A DNA stretch of 64,000 bases from Mucilaginibacter hurinus (GCF_003324525.1 NZ_QGDC01000003.1:421399-485398), one strand, 5' to 3'. Shown: positions 54,561 to 64,000, numbered from the stretch's first letter. Notes: generated by a model from the letters alone, not told the origin. Made by a program: numbers and translations.

Positions 54561-55133
54561 CACCTTATGCAAAACTTATAACGGCGGCCATACATCATAT
54601 CTACCCTTTCATCTACCATATAAGGATAACTTTTCGCCTCAACTTTTTTTTTGGACGACGCGGCCGCGATCGGTTTAACACGTTATGCCTGAATGCACTA
54701 CTTCAACTTAGGTAGCTGCTTGCCTTAATAGCCTCAAATGCAGCGTTAGACACTAAAACACCCAAAAAAATATCGGCGGCTGTAGCGTAATGTTAATTTA
54801 TGCCGTATGGTTTAACAGCTATCACATATATAAGTATAAACTTCATGAAGATTTTAACGAGCGAAAGTAAATTGCCGGCCACGCAATATATTAGCAGATT
54901 ACTGCATGACACCGCTGAGATGACCTACATCTTAATGATAACCTGCAGTAGGGCAGCAGCCATGGGTTTGGTTAAGAAGGTCTCCACACAGCCGTGCTTT
55001 ATCTTAACATATCCTTTTTCCTTAACAGTAGTAAGCTACAAACAGCCATTTATTCAACTTTATAAATAACCTCACGGATTTATTGATAAAGCGTAAAACC
55101 ACTTCCATCAGCAATCACCTTCTAAATAATAAT
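54561..55133. other. Intergenic region before the GH44 gene
   Basis: About 570 bases. A frame of 75 codons starts at 54845 (ATGAAGATTTTAACGAGC) but has no recognisable domain and could be chance. No terminator with a clear T-run and no promoter of good quality is seen. The region probably holds regulatory sequence for the GH44 gene, but I cannot define a site. Confidence 0.35.
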
Positions 55134-58100
55134 ATGTATTCAAAAATTTTACCTTTACTTTTTATGCTTTTCGGTTTGCCTGCGTATTCGCAGGTAAAGG
55201 TTACGTTTAACATAAATACCAATGCCGATAGAAAAATTATTAGTCCGCTTATTTATGGCACTAATGATAATTATAAGCACGCAGCCGCTAAACGCTTTGG
55301 CGGCAACCGCATTACCAATTACAACTGGGAAAACAATGCCTCCAACGCGGGACGCGACTGGTTTCATGAAAGCGACAATTATGTACCATGGGAACAGGGT
55401 GTTGATGAGGCCGACTACAACGTACCGGGCGCTGCGGTTAAGTCATTCCACACCCGGTCACTTCAGCAAAAGGCTTACTCACTTATTACGCTGCCGATGG
55501 CTAAATACGTGGCTGCCGATAAAAACGGGGGCGTTAGCGAGGCTCAGTCAGCGCCATCTGGCAGATGGGTAAATGTTAAATATACTAAACCGGGCGCATT
55601 AAGCCTTTTTCCTAACCTGGCTGATAACACGGTATATAACGATGAGGAGATCAATTTTCTTATTCACCACTTTGGTCGAAGCAATACGTCAACTGGTGTT
55701 AAGGGTTACGCCCTTGATAACGAGCCCGGGCTATGGTTTGACTCACACTCGCGTATGTGGGGCCCGGGGCATGTGCCGGTATCGTACCTGCTTGATAATT
55801 CGGTAGAATTAGCTACGCGGATTAAGCAAATGGACCCAACGTCTGAAGTTTTCGGTCCGGCATCGTGGGGAGTATCAGAATTTGAAACACTGCAGGACGC
55901 TCCCGACTGGGCAGACGTACGGGGCAATTACGTAACTTTTATTGACTACTACCTGGCAAAAATGAAAGAGCGGGGCGGCGCTAACCGCCTGCTTGATGTA
56001 TTGGATGTGCACTGGTACCCACAGGGCCGAAACGATGGCCTCAGCCCCTTTAATAACAGTTCAGACTATGCTACCAGCGCCGCCAGGATGGAGATGACGC
56101 GCTCCCTTTGGGATAGCACTTACCGCGAGAACACATGGATAGGTACTGATGGCTGGAAAGTTGAGCAGTTCCTTCCGTTTATCCCTAAAATGAACAAACA
56201 TATTAACACCTATTACCCGGGGACTAAGCTGGCCATTACCGAATACAGCTACATGGGTACCGGCCACCCGTCAGGCGGTATAGCACAGGCTGACGCGCTG
56301 GGTATTTTTGGCAAACTCGGGTTGTATCTTGCTACCTACTGGGGCGGTGTGATAGATTATGTTAAAGCGGGTTTTGATATATACCGCAATTATGATGGTA
56401 AAGGCGGGCAGTTTGGTGATATATCTGTAAACTCAGTAACCAGCGACATTACAAACTCATCTGTTCATGCTTCCATCGAATCGGCTAACCAGGGCCGTAC
56501 ACACATTATTGCGATGAACAAGAACCAGGACGGCCCTATTGTAGCCACTATTAATATCAATAGTGACAGGGCTTACAAAAGCGCGCGTGTGTGGGCCTTT
56601 GACCGCAGCAGTTCGGCTATGCGACAGATACGTAATGTGCGCGTTATAAACGATAATAAGTTTGACTATACCATTCCGGCACTTACTGCCTGCCACATAG
56701 TACTTACCGAAGAAGACCTTTCAGTTTATCCTGATTTTGACGGCGTTAAAATAACACCTGAGGCGGGTTGGTCTGACGGAACGGCAACCTTTGATATCGT
56801 TGCTACAATTTATGATGGAGATAAAGACATCCAAAAGGTAACTGCTGACCTTACGCCGGTTGGCGGCCCTGCAGCCGCCGCATTAAAATTAACGAGCGCG
56901 GCGAAAGGTGAATATAAGCTCACCTATAAATTGCCCGCAACGGCCGTTTCAGGTTTAAAAATGATTAAACTAACCGCCACCGACGCGCAAAACCATAGCG
57001 GCGAAAGTACGGTGCAATACCGCGTAATTAAAAAAACGCAATCGTCCATGATATGGGATGCCGACTCGGTGACCCGTGGCGTGGGCGAGCATTTTTTTGA
57101 TCCGGCAGACAGCCTGGCAAGTAAGCAGGCTAAAATACAGCGCATTACAACAGGCGGCAATAACAAGCCCGGCAGCCTTTTCATGCATTTTATACACGGG
57201 CCAAACAAATATAACATGATGACGTGGCGTATATCAAACTATAGTAACCCTGCAGACGGACGAGACATCAGTGACTTCGGATTCGTAGAATTTTACATCC
57301 GATCAAATGCGCCTGCAGGATCCGATATTGAGTTTAGCATGCGCGATGCGTCCGCCGAGCTTGGCACCTCGGCCACCGTGGCCCTGAAACGGGATGGTTA
57401 CCTGTCAGCCTTTAGTCCTACGTCATACAGCCGTGTGCGGATACCGATTGCTGCCCTTACCGCAGGCTCAGAAGTACATCTGGACCAGATATGGCAGTTT
57501 AATTTCTCAGCAAACACCGCCTCAAAAGGATTTGATGTTTGGGTTGACGACATAAGGGTGTTACCGTATTCTCATCCGTATAAAGCGCCTGCTATATCGG
57601 GTGTATCACAAATACGCGAGTCAGGTTATTCAGACGGCCTGATAGCTGATGCCATAGCGGCCGACGTCACCGACCCGGATAATGATCTTAAATCTGTAAC
57701 CGTTGACTTATCAGAGGTAAACGGGCCTAACAACCTGGTAATGCCGCGTAAAACCGGCAATAGGTATAAGGCGGCATTCACTATTCCAAAAGGCGTAAGC
57801 CCGGGCGTTAAAAAGCTTAAAATAACGGCTCGCGATGCAGCAGGTAATGAAACAGTATACCACGCCGCTTACAAAATAGAACAGGTAGCCAGCGACCTAT
57901 TGATATGGGATGGCGACACAAAAAACACCGGGACGCAGATACGCGTTAACGATTCAACCACAGCTAAGGTTAACCCTATCGGTGGAAACCGCCAGCCTGT
58001 AAGTATGGACATACACCTGGATAAACAAACAGGCGATTTTGCTGCCGTGGCCTGGGATTGGAACGAAGACACATATAACACAGAGTTGCTTGATCTAAGC

Positions 58101-59534
58101 GATAAACGTTACCTTAATTTCTATATCAAGATAACGCCACCGTCAGCAGATTTTGATATGGACGTTTTTGTTAAAGACCGTTTTGGTAATGATCCGCCGG
58201 GGGTTAAACTTAAAGCGGGCGGCTACGTGTCATCCTTCACCGGCCAATATCAACTGGTAAGCATTCCGCTGGCCCGGTTATTTGGCAACACGGATATCGA
58301 TAAAACACAGATGACGCGGGTGGGCTGGTTAAGTAACCAAATGAGCACCCGGAAACTTGATTTTAAAATTGATGACATCTATGCCTCAGGCAGTATGGTA
58401 CATGATGTTAAAATGAAAGTAACACACCCGCGGTGTAATGTTAAGGGTGCAATTGCTATTGATACTATATTGGATGCAACCGGGCCATTCAATTATTATA
58501 TAAACGGATCAGCTAATCCACAGGGATTAACTAATAAAAACTTCAGCAATCTTAAAGCAGGCAAATACCTTATTCGCATTACCGGGCCCGACAGGTTTGT
58601 GTACATGGAGGAAGTGATTTTGAAGGATGAGCCATTGATCTTAACCCCGGTCGTAACTCCCGGTAATGCCGAAATTACCGTTAGCGGCGGTAGCGGCAAC
58701 TACACGTATGCCTGGAGCAACGGGGCTAAAGAACCAAGGTTGATAAAAGTAGCCGAAGGCAACTATACGTTGACGGTAACGGATATAACCACCGCTTGTA
58801 AAGCCAGTGTGACAGTGTATATACCGCCAGTTCCGGTTACTATGGCCAGCACCAGGGCTACCTGTGCAGCCAACGGAACCATTATAGTTACCAGTAAACC
58901 GGGTGGCATAACAAAGGTAAAATACTTCATTAACGGCAGGGCAAATCCGGCAGGCTCCTCAAATCGCGAGTTCACCGGATTAAAACCGGGATCGTACACC
59001 ATTACCATGACTGCCCCCGGCGGTTTTAACCATGAGCAACAAGTAGTGGTAGGCGGCTCACCATCTGTGCCTGTAGTACGTGCGTCAGTCTCCGGGGGCG
59101 ACATAACGTTGAGTATAACCGGTGGCAGCGGCAAATTTACTTACGCATGGAATACCGGCGCGACCACACGCGATTTACGCAACATGCCGTCCGGCACTTA
59201 TACCGTTACCGTGCTTGATACCGCCGGCGGCTGCCAGACAACGCATACCGTTAACCTCGCTAACCCCAGCAGGCTATTAAGTAATAATGCATTGTCCGTT
59301 TACCCAAACCCGGTTAAAGGCAACGGCACTATTAACATCCGCTATGAATTTGCAGACAAGGCGCAAAGACTGATCACCCTGCGTGACCTGTATGGAAAAT
59401 TACTCAGCAGCGTTACTGTAACTGAGGCGACAGGCGACTTTATTATTAGCTTGCCCGGTCTACGCGCCGGGGTTTATGTACTAAAAAATGAAGGTAAGGA
59501 TCCGGCATCATTAAAGGTGTTGGTGCAAGAGTAA
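55134..59534 (+). CDS. Secreted multi-domain glycoside hydrolase family 44 with T9SS sorting domain
   Basis: The 1466-residue product has a signal peptide (YSKILPLLFMLFGLPAYSQ) from the ATG at 55134, chosen because upstream codons add no signal-like sequence. The GH44 catalytic domain spans about 20-550, with RFGGNRITNYNWE. The acid/base is Glu197 in DNEPGLW and the nucleophile is Glu370 in ITEYSYMG, as known for cellulase/xyloglucanase GH44 enzymes. Two similar beta-sandwich modules follow (each starting near LIWDGD/MIWDAD), with Ig-like linkers. Two SprB-type repeats come next (SGGSGNYTYAWSNGA; GGSGKFTYAWNTGA), and finally the type A T9SS sorting domain (ALSVYPNPVKGNGTINI). It should act on plant cell-wall glucans outside the cell. 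The substrate among cellulose, xyloglucan and mannan is uncertain. Confidence 0.9.
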   Translation: MYSKILPLLFMLFGLPAYSQVKVTFNINTNADRKIISPLIYGTNDNYKHAAAKRFGGNRITNYNWENNASNAGRDWFHESDNYVPWEQGVDEADYNVPGAAVKSFHTRSLQQKAYSLITLPMAKYVAADKNGGVSEAQSAPSGRWVNVKYTKPGALSLFPNLADNTVYNDEEINFLIHHFGRSNTSTGVKGYALDNEPGLWFDSHSRMWGPGHVPVSYLLDNSVELATRIKQMDPTSEVFGPASWGVSEFETLQDAPDWADVRGNYVTFIDYYLAKMKERGGANRLLDVLDVHWYPQGRNDGLSPFNNSSDYATSAARMEMTRSLWDSTYRENTWIGTDGWKVEQFLPFIPKMNKHINTYYPGTKLAITEYSYMGTGHPSGGIAQADALGIFGKLGLYLATYWGGVIDYVKAGFDIYRNYDGKGGQFGDISVNSVTSDITNSSVHASIESANQGRTHIIAMNKNQDGPIVATININSDRAYKSARVWAFDRSSSAMRQIRNVRVINDNKFDYTIPALTACHIVLTEEDLSVYPDFDGVKITPEAGWSDGTATFDIVATIYDGDKDIQKVTADLTPVGGPAAAALKLTSAAKGEYKLTYKLPATAVSGLKMIKLTATDAQNHSGESTVQYRVIKKTQSSMIWDADSVTRGVGEHFFDPADSLASKQAKIQRITTGGNNKPGSLFMHFIHGPNKYNMMTWRISNYSNPADGRDISDFGFVEFYIRSNAPAGSDIEFSMRDASAELGTSATVALKRDGYLSAFSPTSYSRVRIPIAALTAGSEVHLDQIWQFNFSANTASKGFDVWVDDIRVLPYSHPYKAPAISGVSQIRESGYSDGLIADAIAADVTDPDNDLKSVTVDLSEVNGPNNLVMPRKTGNRYKAAFTIPKGVSPGVKKLKITARDAAGNETVYHAAYKIEQVASDLLIWDGDTKNTGTQIRVNDSTTAKVNPIGGNRQPVSMDIHLDKQTGDFAAVAWDWNEDTYNTELLDLSDKRYLNFYIKITPPSADFDMDVFVKDRFGNDPPGVKLKAGGYVSSFTGQYQLVSIPLARLFGNTDIDKTQMTRVGWLSNQMSTRKLDFKIDDIYASGSMVHDVKMKVTHPRCNVKGAIAIDTILDATGPFNYYINGSANPQGLTNKNFSNLKAGKYLIRITGPDRFVYMEEVILKDEPLILTPVVTPGNAEITVSGGSGNYTYAWSNGAKEPRLIKVAEGNYTLTVTDITTACKASVTVYIPPVPVTMASTRATCAANGTIIVTSKPGGITKVKYFINGRANPAGSSNREFTGLKPGSYTITMTAPGGFNHEQQVVVGGSPSVPVVRASVSGGDITLSITGGSGKFTYAWNTGATTRDLRNMPSGTYTVTVLDTAGGCQTTHTVNLANPSRLLSNNALSVYPNPVKGNGTINIRYEFADKAQRLITLRDLYGKLLSSVTVTEATGDFIISLPGLRAGVYVLKNEGKDPASLKVLVQE

Positions 59535-59557
59535 CAGGCTCTGTATCGATTTTTCAT

Positions 59558-59592
59558 AAAAAGCCCTCTTTTTCCAGCAGAGGGCTTTTTTT
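59558..59592 (+). terminator. Terminator after the GH44 gene
   Basis: Arms AAAAAGCCCTCT (59558-59569) and AGAGGGCTTTTT (59579-59590) with a 9-base loop, followed by more T. Confidence 0.9.
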
Positions 59593-59759
59593 ATTTGCAT
59601 TTTTATCTGGTGGTAAGGCTGATAGTTTATATTTTTTGTTTGTGATTTTTACCTACCTTAGTTTATAGCTTATAACCTGAAAACGCTGTACGCATTACAC
59701 AAACCTTATGGCTGCTTATGGCGGCTATTAAAGAGACTTATATAAGTCAGTCATAAAAA

Positions 59760-61235
59760 ATGAGAAACGACCGGACAGAAATGCATAGTCTGCTGCAATC
59801 AATTGAAGGGATTGTATGGGAGATGGACGCAGAAACCGGCCGGTTTACTTTCATCAACAACCAGATAGGGCAAATTTTAGGCGTTACGCCAGAGAAATTG
59901 TTAGGACACCGCGGGTTTTGGTCGGCCTGCGTGCATCCCGCAGATAATCACATCCTGGAAGAATACCAGGGCCTGCTTAGCGGAAGATGGAATAAGCGCT
60001 CGTTTCAATACCGGATGATTAACGCTGAAGGCGAAATTGTTTGGGTTAAAGACAACGTTTCTGTTATTTACAACGGCGTTAAGCCCAGTATGATACAAGG
60101 TATCATGATAGATATTACGCTTACCGAAAGGTTGCTTGAGATGGAACGGCTTGATGGCCACATCCTGCGTTTAAGCTCAGATATTAATGTACCGTTAAGT
60201 GATGTGCTGCTCACTTATTTAAAGGGGCTCGAATCCATTTTCCCCCAGGCACTTTCGTGCATACACCATGTTAAAAACGGGCATCTTGTTAATAGTTTAT
60301 CTCCTTCGCTGCCGTCAGCCTACCTTGATACGATGAATGGGAGACCCATCGGCGAAAATGAGGGCTCATGCGGTACAGCCGCGGCATTAAGGCGGCAGGT
60401 TATAGTAGGGGATATATTAACCGACAAAAAATGGACAAAATATCGCGATAGCGCTCTTCAACATAATTTACACGCCTGCTGGTCAAATCCGGTTATAGAT
60501 TCGAACGGCAATGTAATCGCAACCGTATCCATGTATTACCGTGCGCCCAGATTACCGGGTGAGGAAGAGTTAAAGGTAATGGAACGGGCTACCGCGTTGC
60601 TACAGATTATCCTGGAGAACCGTCAAAAAAACGATATTATAAACGAGGCCAATTTATTGATGTTACAAAGCCAGGAATTGGCGCATTTTGGTAACTGGCG
60701 CTGGGATATACAACTTGACATAGTTAGCTGGTCACCCGCATTATATACCATTTACGGACTTAATTCCAAAGAATTTAAAGCCACTTTTGCAGGCTACCAG
60801 GAGAGGCTGCATCCCGATGACCGCGCACGTGTATATCACTTTATTTCCAATGTACTTAACACCGGGCAAGACGCTGAATTTGAGGAACGAATAATAAGGC
60901 CGGATGGCGAGGTAAGATATCTGCGATCGTGGGCCAAGCTCAAGTCTGACGCATCAGGACAACCCTTGGAGATGATAGGTGCCTGCCTTGACGTTACCGA
61001 AAAGGTGGGCCACATTAGAGCGATAGAACAGCAAAGCCAACGATTAGCAGAAATTGCATGGGTACAGTCGCATGTTATCCGATCGCCGCTGGCCAACATA
61101 TTGGGATTAATCGATATTATTAAAGACCCGGCTGTTGAAGATTCGGAAAAAAATCAGATGCTGGACTATTTATTGGCTTCGGCGCGACAGCTTGACGCCC
61201 ATATACGGCGTATTTGCAAAGAGGTTGAGTCGTGA
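59760..61235 (+). CDS. PAS-GAF-PAS sensor protein with HisKA-like end, no ATPase domain
   Basis: The 491-residue protein has PAS domain 1 (about 10-125, WEMDAETGRFTFINNQIGQILG with a PAC end WVKDNVSVIYNGVKPSMIQGI). A GAF domain (about 140-295) contains GEGSCGTAAALRRQVIVGDI-like residues. PAS domain 2 is at about 305-415 (NWRWDIQLDIVSWSPALYTIYGL). The end (about 425-491) resembles a HisKA dimerisation/phosphoacceptor helix, WVQSHVIRSPLANILGLIDI, with candidate phospho-His438. It then stops without any HATPase motifs (N, G1, G2). So it cannot phosphorylate itself and may accept phosphate from another kinase or be a truncated sensor. No response regulator is adjacent. Confidence 0.85.
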   Translation: MRNDRTEMHSLLQSIEGIVWEMDAETGRFTFINNQIGQILGVTPEKLLGHRGFWSACVHPADNHILEEYQGLLSGRWNKRSFQYRMINAEGEIVWVKDNVSVIYNGVKPSMIQGIMIDITLTERLLEMERLDGHILRLSSDINVPLSDVLLTYLKGLESIFPQALSCIHHVKNGHLVNSLSPSLPSAYLDTMNGRPIGENEGSCGTAAALRRQVIVGDILTDKKWTKYRDSALQHNLHACWSNPVIDSNGNVIATVSMYYRAPRLPGEEELKVMERATALLQIILENRQKNDIINEANLLMLQSQELAHFGNWRWDIQLDIVSWSPALYTIYGLNSKEFKATFAGYQERLHPDDRARVYHFISNVLNTGQDAEFEERIIRPDGEVRYLRSWAKLKSDASGQPLEMIGACLDVTEKVGHIRAIEQQSQRLAEIAWVQSHVIRSPLANILGLIDIIKDPAVEDSEKNQMLDYLLASARQLDAHIRRICKEVES

Positions 61236-61299
61236 TCAGATATTAATTCTGTTAATAGTAAAATACTGATGCAGCTTGGTTATAATCATAGGGATAACT

Positions 61300-61329
61300 A
61301 AAAAAAAAGCCGTCCTCGCGGACAGCTTT
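61300..61329 (-). terminator. Terminator of tRNA-Pro
   Basis: Read on the minus strand, AAAGCTGTCC and GGACGGCTTT form a 10-bp stem (one U-G pair) with the loop GCGA, followed by a run of T. It lies six bases beyond the 3' end of tRNA-Pro. Confidence 0.85.
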
Positions 61330-61335
61330 CCTTCG

Positions 61336-61409
61336 TCGGGATGGCAGGATTTGAACCTACGACCTCCAGCACCCCATGCTGGCGCGATACCGGGCTACGC
61401 TACATCCCG
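61336..61409 (-). tRNA. tRNA-Pro (anticodon GGG)
   Basis: The minus strand folds into a cloverleaf. The acceptor arms are CGGGATG and CATCCCG, the anticodon stem CCAGC/GCTGG encloses ATGGGGT (anticodon GGG), and the T loop is GGTTCAAATCC. The discriminator is A and CCA is not encoded. It marks the edge of the AT-richer accessory segment to the right. Confidence 0.93.
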
Positions 61410-61859
61410 TAGCAATTATCTAGGCTATATCACAAGATACAACCGATTGTTTATGTAATGTTTACACTTATCTAGCACCGGATTACACAAATGGTGAATT
61501 ATTCCTTGTTATCCGTCTAAAACTCCGGTAGTAAACAGAGTAGTAAACAAAATGAGGCTCAAAGATAAATTAAGTATTTATAACTTACAATTCCAAGTAG
61601 TAAATCAAGCATGTTGAACCTGAAGCATAATATTATTTAGTGATTAATTATAAAGCCAACACTCAGGTTCTCGGCAATCAAGAACGAAAGGAAACGGAAT
61701 AAATGAAGGGGTACTGCAAGGGTAGGGTTTATGCCGTAGTTCCTTGCGATGTATCCAAACACAGGCCTAACTTTGCGGAATTATTAATAATGAAGATAAT
61801 GGGCCCTGCTTTTTTAACTATTTACGTTATATTAGTCTGATATTCCCGTATATTTTAGT
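61410..61859. other. Intergenic region with short direct repeats
   Basis: About 450 bases between tRNA-Pro and the methyltransferase gene. Three copies of GTAGTAAAC/T (61528-61537, 61540-61549, 61596-61605) stand out, two of them 12 bases apart. They could be protein-binding repeats such as recombinase or integrase arm sites, but no integrase gene is found. A frame starting ATGAGGCTCAAAG (61551) stops within about 22 codons. No terminator is evident. Confidence 0.35.
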
Positions 61860-63841
61860 ATGCAAAACTTACAAATAGAATTAGCTGAAATCCTTCAAAA
61901 CGAGGAAAACTTGGTAATTGATGGTCAGTTAAATAAAAATAAAATAATCGAACTTGCCCTTCATATTGATGCCAAATTGATCTCAATCCTCTTAAATAAC
62001 GCTTCCTTCAAAAAGCATTTTTTTACTGAGGTTAACGGAGTATTTGTTTTCGATAAAATAGAATTTCAACGTTTTGTCAATAATAAATCTTTCTTACCTG
62101 ATAGTTACACCGCTTTTAAAAATAAAATTGGGTTAGTAACCGACGATGGCTCTACTGAAAATTTTATTAAAACAAGTGAAGACGTTGTACTAGTGTGGCC
62201 TCATAAAGATTGTATACTAGAGGGAGGACAAACAAAGGAAGATCAACGTAGAAGTGAAATCTTTTGGAACGAAACTTTGGCCCCGGAACAGATTGATCGT
62301 TTACTAGACCCCAAAGTATTTACGGAATGGAAACATTTAGATAAAGATGGCGAGCAAGAGGTGAATTCGTTTTCCGGTAAAGAAAATTTAATTATAAAAG
62401 GAAATAATCTCTTAGGCTTGTCCTCAATATGCGAAAGGTTTAAAGGACAAGTCAAATTAATTTATATCGATCCTCCTTATAATACCGGTTCTGACAGTTT
62501 TCAATACAACGATAATTTTAATCATTCCACCTGGCTAACTTTTATGAAGAATCGTTTGGAATATGCTAGAAAGCTTTTGAGAGAAGATGGAAGCATTTTT
62601 GTTCATATCGATCATCATCAAGTAGGCTATATAAATGTTTTAATGGATGAAATTTTTGGGATCGAAAACAAAGTTCAAATTATCTCTGTAAAGACAGCAT
62701 CTCCAGCGGGATTTAAAACTGTAAATCCAGGCCCGATTGATGTGACCGAGTATATCCTATTTTACACTAAAAACAAACCTGCTTTCCAATTTAGAAAATC
62801 GTATGTGCCAGTTCCTTATAATAAAAACTACAATCTCTATCTTGATAAAGGGGGCCTGTTTAGCGATTGGAAATTCACTCCGATAAAAGATAAAGCCATC
62901 GAATCGTTAGGATTTGTTAGCGAAGCAGAAGCGAAGAATAAGTTTGGAAGTTCTTGGAATAGTGTTTTAAAAGCTACCATCGAGGACTTCGCTTGCAAGC
63001 ATGCAGATAATGTTGTTAGTATACGCGATCCTCATAAGCCGACTGACACTCTTAAAGAACTCATGGTTAAGTCTAAATTAGAAGATAGAATTATTGAATA
63101 CAAACGTGAAGATAACAGCATTATGTATTTATATAAAGGAGGTGCATTAGCCTTTTATTCGAATAAAATGAAAAAAATAGATGGCAAACTATCTGTAACA
63201 GAGCTTTAACGGATTTTTGGAGTCATATATCTTGGGCTGGAATTGCGAAAGAGGGTGGTGTTAAGTTGAAAAATGGTAAGAAGCCAGAAAAGTTGATTAA
63301 ACAGATATTGGAAGTCGCTACAGAAGAAGGTGATTTGGTTGTGGATTATCATTTGGGCAGTGGAACCACGTGTGCTGTCGCTCATAAAATGAAAAGACAA
63401 TATATCGGGATAGAGCAACTTAATTACGGAGAAAATGATAGTACTAAAAGGTTGATAAATGTAATCTCCGGTGATCAATCAGGTATATCAAAAGCTATAA
63501 ACTGGCAAGGTGGAGGATCGTTTATTTATTGTGAACTTAAAAAGGATAATCAAATTTATATTGACCGTATTCAAGACGCTGTTTCTAAGGATGACTTAAT
63601 ATCTATTTGGAAAGACATGGACAACAACGCTTCTTTAAGTTATCAATTTGATAAAAAAACTTTAAACGAACGATTGACAGCATTTAAAACCGCGCCGATT
63701 GACAACATGAAAAAATATCTGTTAGAGTTATTGGACAAAAATCAATTATATGTTAATTATTCAGAAATAGACGATTCTCAACACAAAATTTCAGAGTCAG
63801 ATAAAAAACTGAATAAACAATTCTACAGCACAAAACGATAG
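61860..63841 (+). pseudogene. Type III-like DNA methyltransferase (Mod), frameshifted
   Basis: Beta-class site-specific DNA methyltransferase. The first frame (61860-63209) contains the catalytic motif DPPYNTG at about residue 204 plus the region ILFYTKNK. The second frame (to 63841) contains the SAM-binding motif DYHLGSGTT followed by AVAHKMKRQYIGIEQ. The order DPPY then GxG is the class beta arrangement used by type III Mod proteins. The frame change occurs at GAGCTTTAACGG (63201-63212), where adding one base to the T-run (3 to 4) restores a single frame of about 660 residues. It may be phase variation, a recent mutation or a sequencing error. The AT-rich codons differ from upstream genes, which suggests transfer. 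No res gene is visible before the window ends. Confidence 0.85.
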
Positions 63842-63890
63842 TCCTAATGCCCTTAGATAGATTAGACAAAACCTGTATAATACGGAGAAG

Positions 63891-63921
63891 TTGACCAGGT
63901 GATTCCGTGGCAAATTGACCA
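63891..63921. mobile_element. Possible end of an IS21-family element
   Basis: TTGACCA appears twice in direct orientation (63891-63897 and 63915-63921). Its complement reads TGGTCAA, as in the repeated TGGTCAATTT motifs at the ends of Bacteroidota IS21 elements. No transposase gene fits in the ~80 remaining bases, though a short open end (SGKSSLNNYF-stop) on the minus strand at 63968-64000 could be a fragment of one. The rest may lie beyond the window. Confidence 0.35.
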
Positions 63922-64000
63922 CCCAAAGTGCTGGCGAACGAGCGCAGCAAACGCTGTAGAAGCGTTGTCAAAAGTAGTTATTTAAAGATGATTTTCCAGA

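Noticed and set aside
54845..55069. 75-codon frame before the GH44 gene
   Set aside because: No domain, no promoter or terminator; not supported as a gene.
61550..61620. Remnant of a tyrosine integrase next to tRNA-Pro
   Set aside because: The frame stops after about 22 codons and has no integrase motifs.
63753..63971. Minus-strand frame of 72 residues at the right edge
   Set aside because: Runs partly opposite the methyltransferase and shows no transposase motif; treated as chance.

Overview
The window looks like a chromosomal segment of a Bacteroidota bacterium, most likely a Sphingobacteriaceae member such as Mucilaginibacter or Pedobacter. This is inferred from content, with no database search. 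The evidence is a SusC/SusD pair, four other outer-membrane receptor or barrel genes, a type 9 secretion (T9SS) sorting domain, YbaB and PspC/PadR genes of Bacteroidota type, and many promoter boxes of the Bacteroidota form TTTG-N19-21-TAnnTTTG. Shine-Dalgarno sequences are mostly absent.

Layout. 1-241 holds the tail of an AraC-type regulator, followed by tRNA-Arg(CCT). 617-4080 carries metG, ldcA and a DoxX gene. 4152-8590 is a susD/susC pair read leftward, divergent from padR-pspC and a small gene (8772-11000). 11128-19289 holds an outer-membrane barrel protein, an M14 metallocarboxypeptidase, a GNAT and recQ. 19426-22115 is the glgA-glgC glycogen pair. 22186-24615 is a leftward run of a phosphatase, a lipoprotein and fumC. 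A serine hydrolase and ybaB follow, then a decayed repeat region. 26843-33963 is a long leftward block: a YbhN-like membrane protein, a glycosyltransferase and tag overlap, with polA and murF downstream. 34158-42898 holds a DUF1579-like protein, an AraC regulator, a TonB receptor, lepB and two propeller lipoproteins. 42899-49049 holds xth, a cyclophilin, a His-rich exported protein beside a TonB receptor, a macro-domain protein and dapF. 49239-52142 holds an HtrA protease, a frameshifted lipoprotein and a DinB protein. 52545-52832 holds a candidate small RNA and tRNA-Ala(GGC). 53029-54560 is a small membrane protein plus an HTTM protein. 55134-59534 is a very large secreted GH44 glycoside hydrolase. 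59760-61235 is a PAS-GAF-PAS protein with a HisKA-like end but no ATPase domain. tRNA-Pro(GGG) then borders an AT-richer accessory segment with a frameshifted type III-like DNA methyltransferase and what looks like an IS21-type element end.

Most of the window is ordinary core and envelope metabolism: tRNA charging, murein recycling and synthesis (ldcA, murF, dapF), DNA repair (recQ, polA, tag, xth), glycogen storage and protein export or quality control (lepB, cyclophilin, HtrA). The accessory interest lies in five places: the promoter/operator architecture between susC and padR, the candidate RNA near 52.6 kb, the His-rich protein and receptor pair, the HTTM pair, and the broken methyltransferase at the right end. 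I see no CRISPR array, prophage or complete transposon, and no system I would call clearly new. The small RNA is the best candidate for an undescribed element.
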